A DNA stretch of 12,038 nt from Baffinella frigidus (lineage: Eukaryota > Cryptophyceae > Cryptomonadales > Baffinellaceae): the NCBI GenBank assembly GCA_026770585.1, contig MU646447.1:569212-581249 (forward strand), in the 5' to 3' direction. How positions within the stretch are numbered: the first letter of the stretch is position 1; each line of letters opens with the position of its first letter. The translations under genes and the position numbers were made by a program. The notes beneath the pieces are model-generated. The model worked only from the letters and a program-made list of their open reading frames with translations. It was not told the origin of the DNA and did no database searches. Of this stretch, positions 11,108-12,038 are shown in pieces.

Positions 11108-11241
11108 ACCAACCCTCACACCTTGGGCAAATCGAAAAAGTCAAAAATCACCAAATCCCCTTGGAGGCCGTCGGAAGCCGACGGCCTTCAAGGGATTTTT
11201 GGAGCCATTTTTCCCGATTTGCCCAGACTGTGAGGGTTGGT
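11108..11241. mobile_element. Foldback element, family FB-4, copy 2
   Basis: The perfect ends ACCAACCCTCACA (11108-11120) and TGTGAGGGTTGGT (11229-11241), together with GGGCAAATCG arms and a central AGGCCGTCGGAAGCCGACGG palindrome, make almost the entire element self-complementary. It begins 8 bp after the donor of Ex7. It is copy 1 (10227) in reverse orientation. Confidence 0.9.
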
Positions 11242-11478
11242 CCCCGCAACACACCTCATTTCGATTCGATGCCTTTAATTGTTTTGAGTCGATGGAATAT
11301 CGTGATTTATTCGCGCGGTCCTTGACCTTAGGCCCAAGGTCAAGGACCACGCCATGTACTGATGTCCATTCCATTTGTTGATTTGTTTATTTGATTTGGT
11401 CTGGTCGATTTGCGTGAACATACAACCCATTTCGATTTGGTTAGGTTGATAGTATATGCGTTTATTTGGTATGAGTCA
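11242..11478. other. Intron stretch without a recognisable gene
   Basis: The T-rich intron after Ex7 holds one small hairpin (GGTCCTTGACCTT 11317-11329 and AAGGTCAAGGACC 11336-11348) and scattered TTTCGATTTGG and TTATTTGGT words. I see no exon echo and no open frame with family similarity. Confidence 0.6.
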
Positions 11479-11632
11479 GTGTCACACCTGATCTAAACCC
11501 TAGTGTCACACCTGATCTAAACCTTTATACGCCAAACCCTAAACGCTAAACCCCAAACCCTAAACGCTAAACCCCAAACTCTGCACCCTGCACCCTACAC
11601 CCTCAACCCTCAACCCTCAACCCTCTCCTGCA
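11479..11632. repeat. AGTGTCACACCTGATCTAAA pair, then CCCTAAA-type repeats
   Basis: Two tandem copies of AGTGTCACACCTGATCTAAA begin at 11479 and 11502. CCCTAAA, CGCTAAA, CCCTGCA and CCCTCAA heptamers then run up to the acceptor of Ex8. Confidence 0.9.
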
Positions 11633-11633
11633 G

Positions 11634-11706
11634 GGGCGTTGGAGCCATTGGAGCAGTCCGAGACACGCACCTTCCGGGATATGCTCACGCCTGCCCCGCC
11701 CAGAGG
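11634..11706 (+). CDS. Exon 8 (probable) of the M16 (PQQL-like) peptidase
   Basis: After TCTCCTGCAG the frame set by Ex7 (phase 1) reads ALEPLEQSETRTFRDMLTP then APPRG. The base composition (GC-rich, codon-like) stands out from the repeats on both sides. In the family this place holds an acidic, proline-rich linker between the two M16 domains; LEPLEQSE and TPAPPRG fit that loosely. The donor is unclear: GAGG|GTTGAG would end the exon in phase 2. There are no echoes of this exon in the window. Confidence 0.5.
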
Positions 11707-11718
11707 GTTGAGCCCCCC

Positions 11719-12038
11719 AACTCCCTACACCCTACACCCTACACCCTACATCCTACATCCTACACCCTACACCCTACACCCTACACCCTACACCCTACAC
11801 CCTACACCCTACACCTTACACCTTCATCCTACACCCGACACCCTACACCCTACACCCTACACCCTACACCTTACACCTTACACCCTACACCCTACACCCT
11901 ACACCCTACACCCTACACCTTACATCCTACACCCTACACCCTACACCATGCACCCTGCACCCTGCACCTTTGACCCTACTTCCTACTCCCTACACCCTAC
12001 ACCCTACACCCTGCACCTTACACCCTACATCGTACACC
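11719..12038. repeat. Telomere-like (CCCTACA)n array to window end
   Basis: About 44 copies of CCCTACA with scattered changes (CCTTACA, CCCTGCA, CCTACAT). It runs off the end of the window. It is the complement of the TGTAGGG tract at 745-808. It lies in the intron after Ex8 and is not a chromosome end as far as can be seen. Confidence 0.95.

Noticed and set aside
11719-12038. A true telomere at the right edge
   Set aside because: The heptamers are imperfect, of the CCCTACA type rather than uniform CCCTAAA, occur also inside the window in the opposite orientation, and the M16 gene should continue beyond them.

Overview
The window looks like nuclear DNA of a eukaryote, probably a photosynthetic alga. 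It has phase-consistent GT-AG exons, very long introns, and introns full of plant-type heptamers related to (CCCTAAA)n. A green alga such as a large-genome prasinophyte (Cymbomonas-like) would fit, but this is a guess from texture and not a sequence match. There are no prokaryotic operons, tRNAs, rRNAs, CRISPR arrays or transposase genes that I can see. I also see no promoter, polyadenylation site, start codon or terminal stop that I would assign. The window appears to lie wholly inside one plus-strand gene.

That gene encodes part of a two-domain M16 (insulinase/pitrilysin clan) zinc metallopeptidase, most like the plant and bacterial PQQL-like proteins. I read eight short exons in collinear order: Ex1 606-707, Ex2 2237-2312, Ex3 3756-3848, Ex4 5487-5557, Ex5 7731-7806, Ex6 9719-9802, Ex7 11021-11099 and Ex8 11634-about 11706. 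Their phases join as 2, 0, 0, 2, 0, 0, 1. Together they encode about 218 residues in one open frame. The HxxEH zinc site should lie upstream of this window and the second M16 domain downstream.

The striking feature is that almost every exon has an entourage. Degenerate or truncated copies ('echoes') of the same exon lie in the introns on both sides of it, and rarely elsewhere. Ex1 has echoes at 355-400 and 817-1334, Ex2 at 1704-2118 and 2473-3166, Ex3 at 3471-3713 and 4061-4529, Ex4 at 5195-5350 and 5812-6541, Ex5 at 6747-7288 and 7904-8910, Ex6 at 9427-9473 and 9961-10210, and Ex7 at 10872-10908. Many echoes keep a splice acceptor or donor. Several are broken by frameshifts, stops or inserted foldback elements.

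The rest of the introns is filled by three kinds of sequence. The first is a set of short foldback (MITE-like) elements in at least five families; members of families FB-1 and FB-2, and one or two others, share a core GTGTAGTAATTTTCA. Copies have landed inside echoes of Ex1, Ex2, Ex3 and Ex4, but none lies in a full-length exon. The second is minisatellites of 20, 24, 31 and 45 bp. The third is degenerate telomere-like heptamers (CCCTAAA, CCCTACA, CCCGAAA, CCCCAAA), including a (CCCTACA)n run that fills the last 320 bases.
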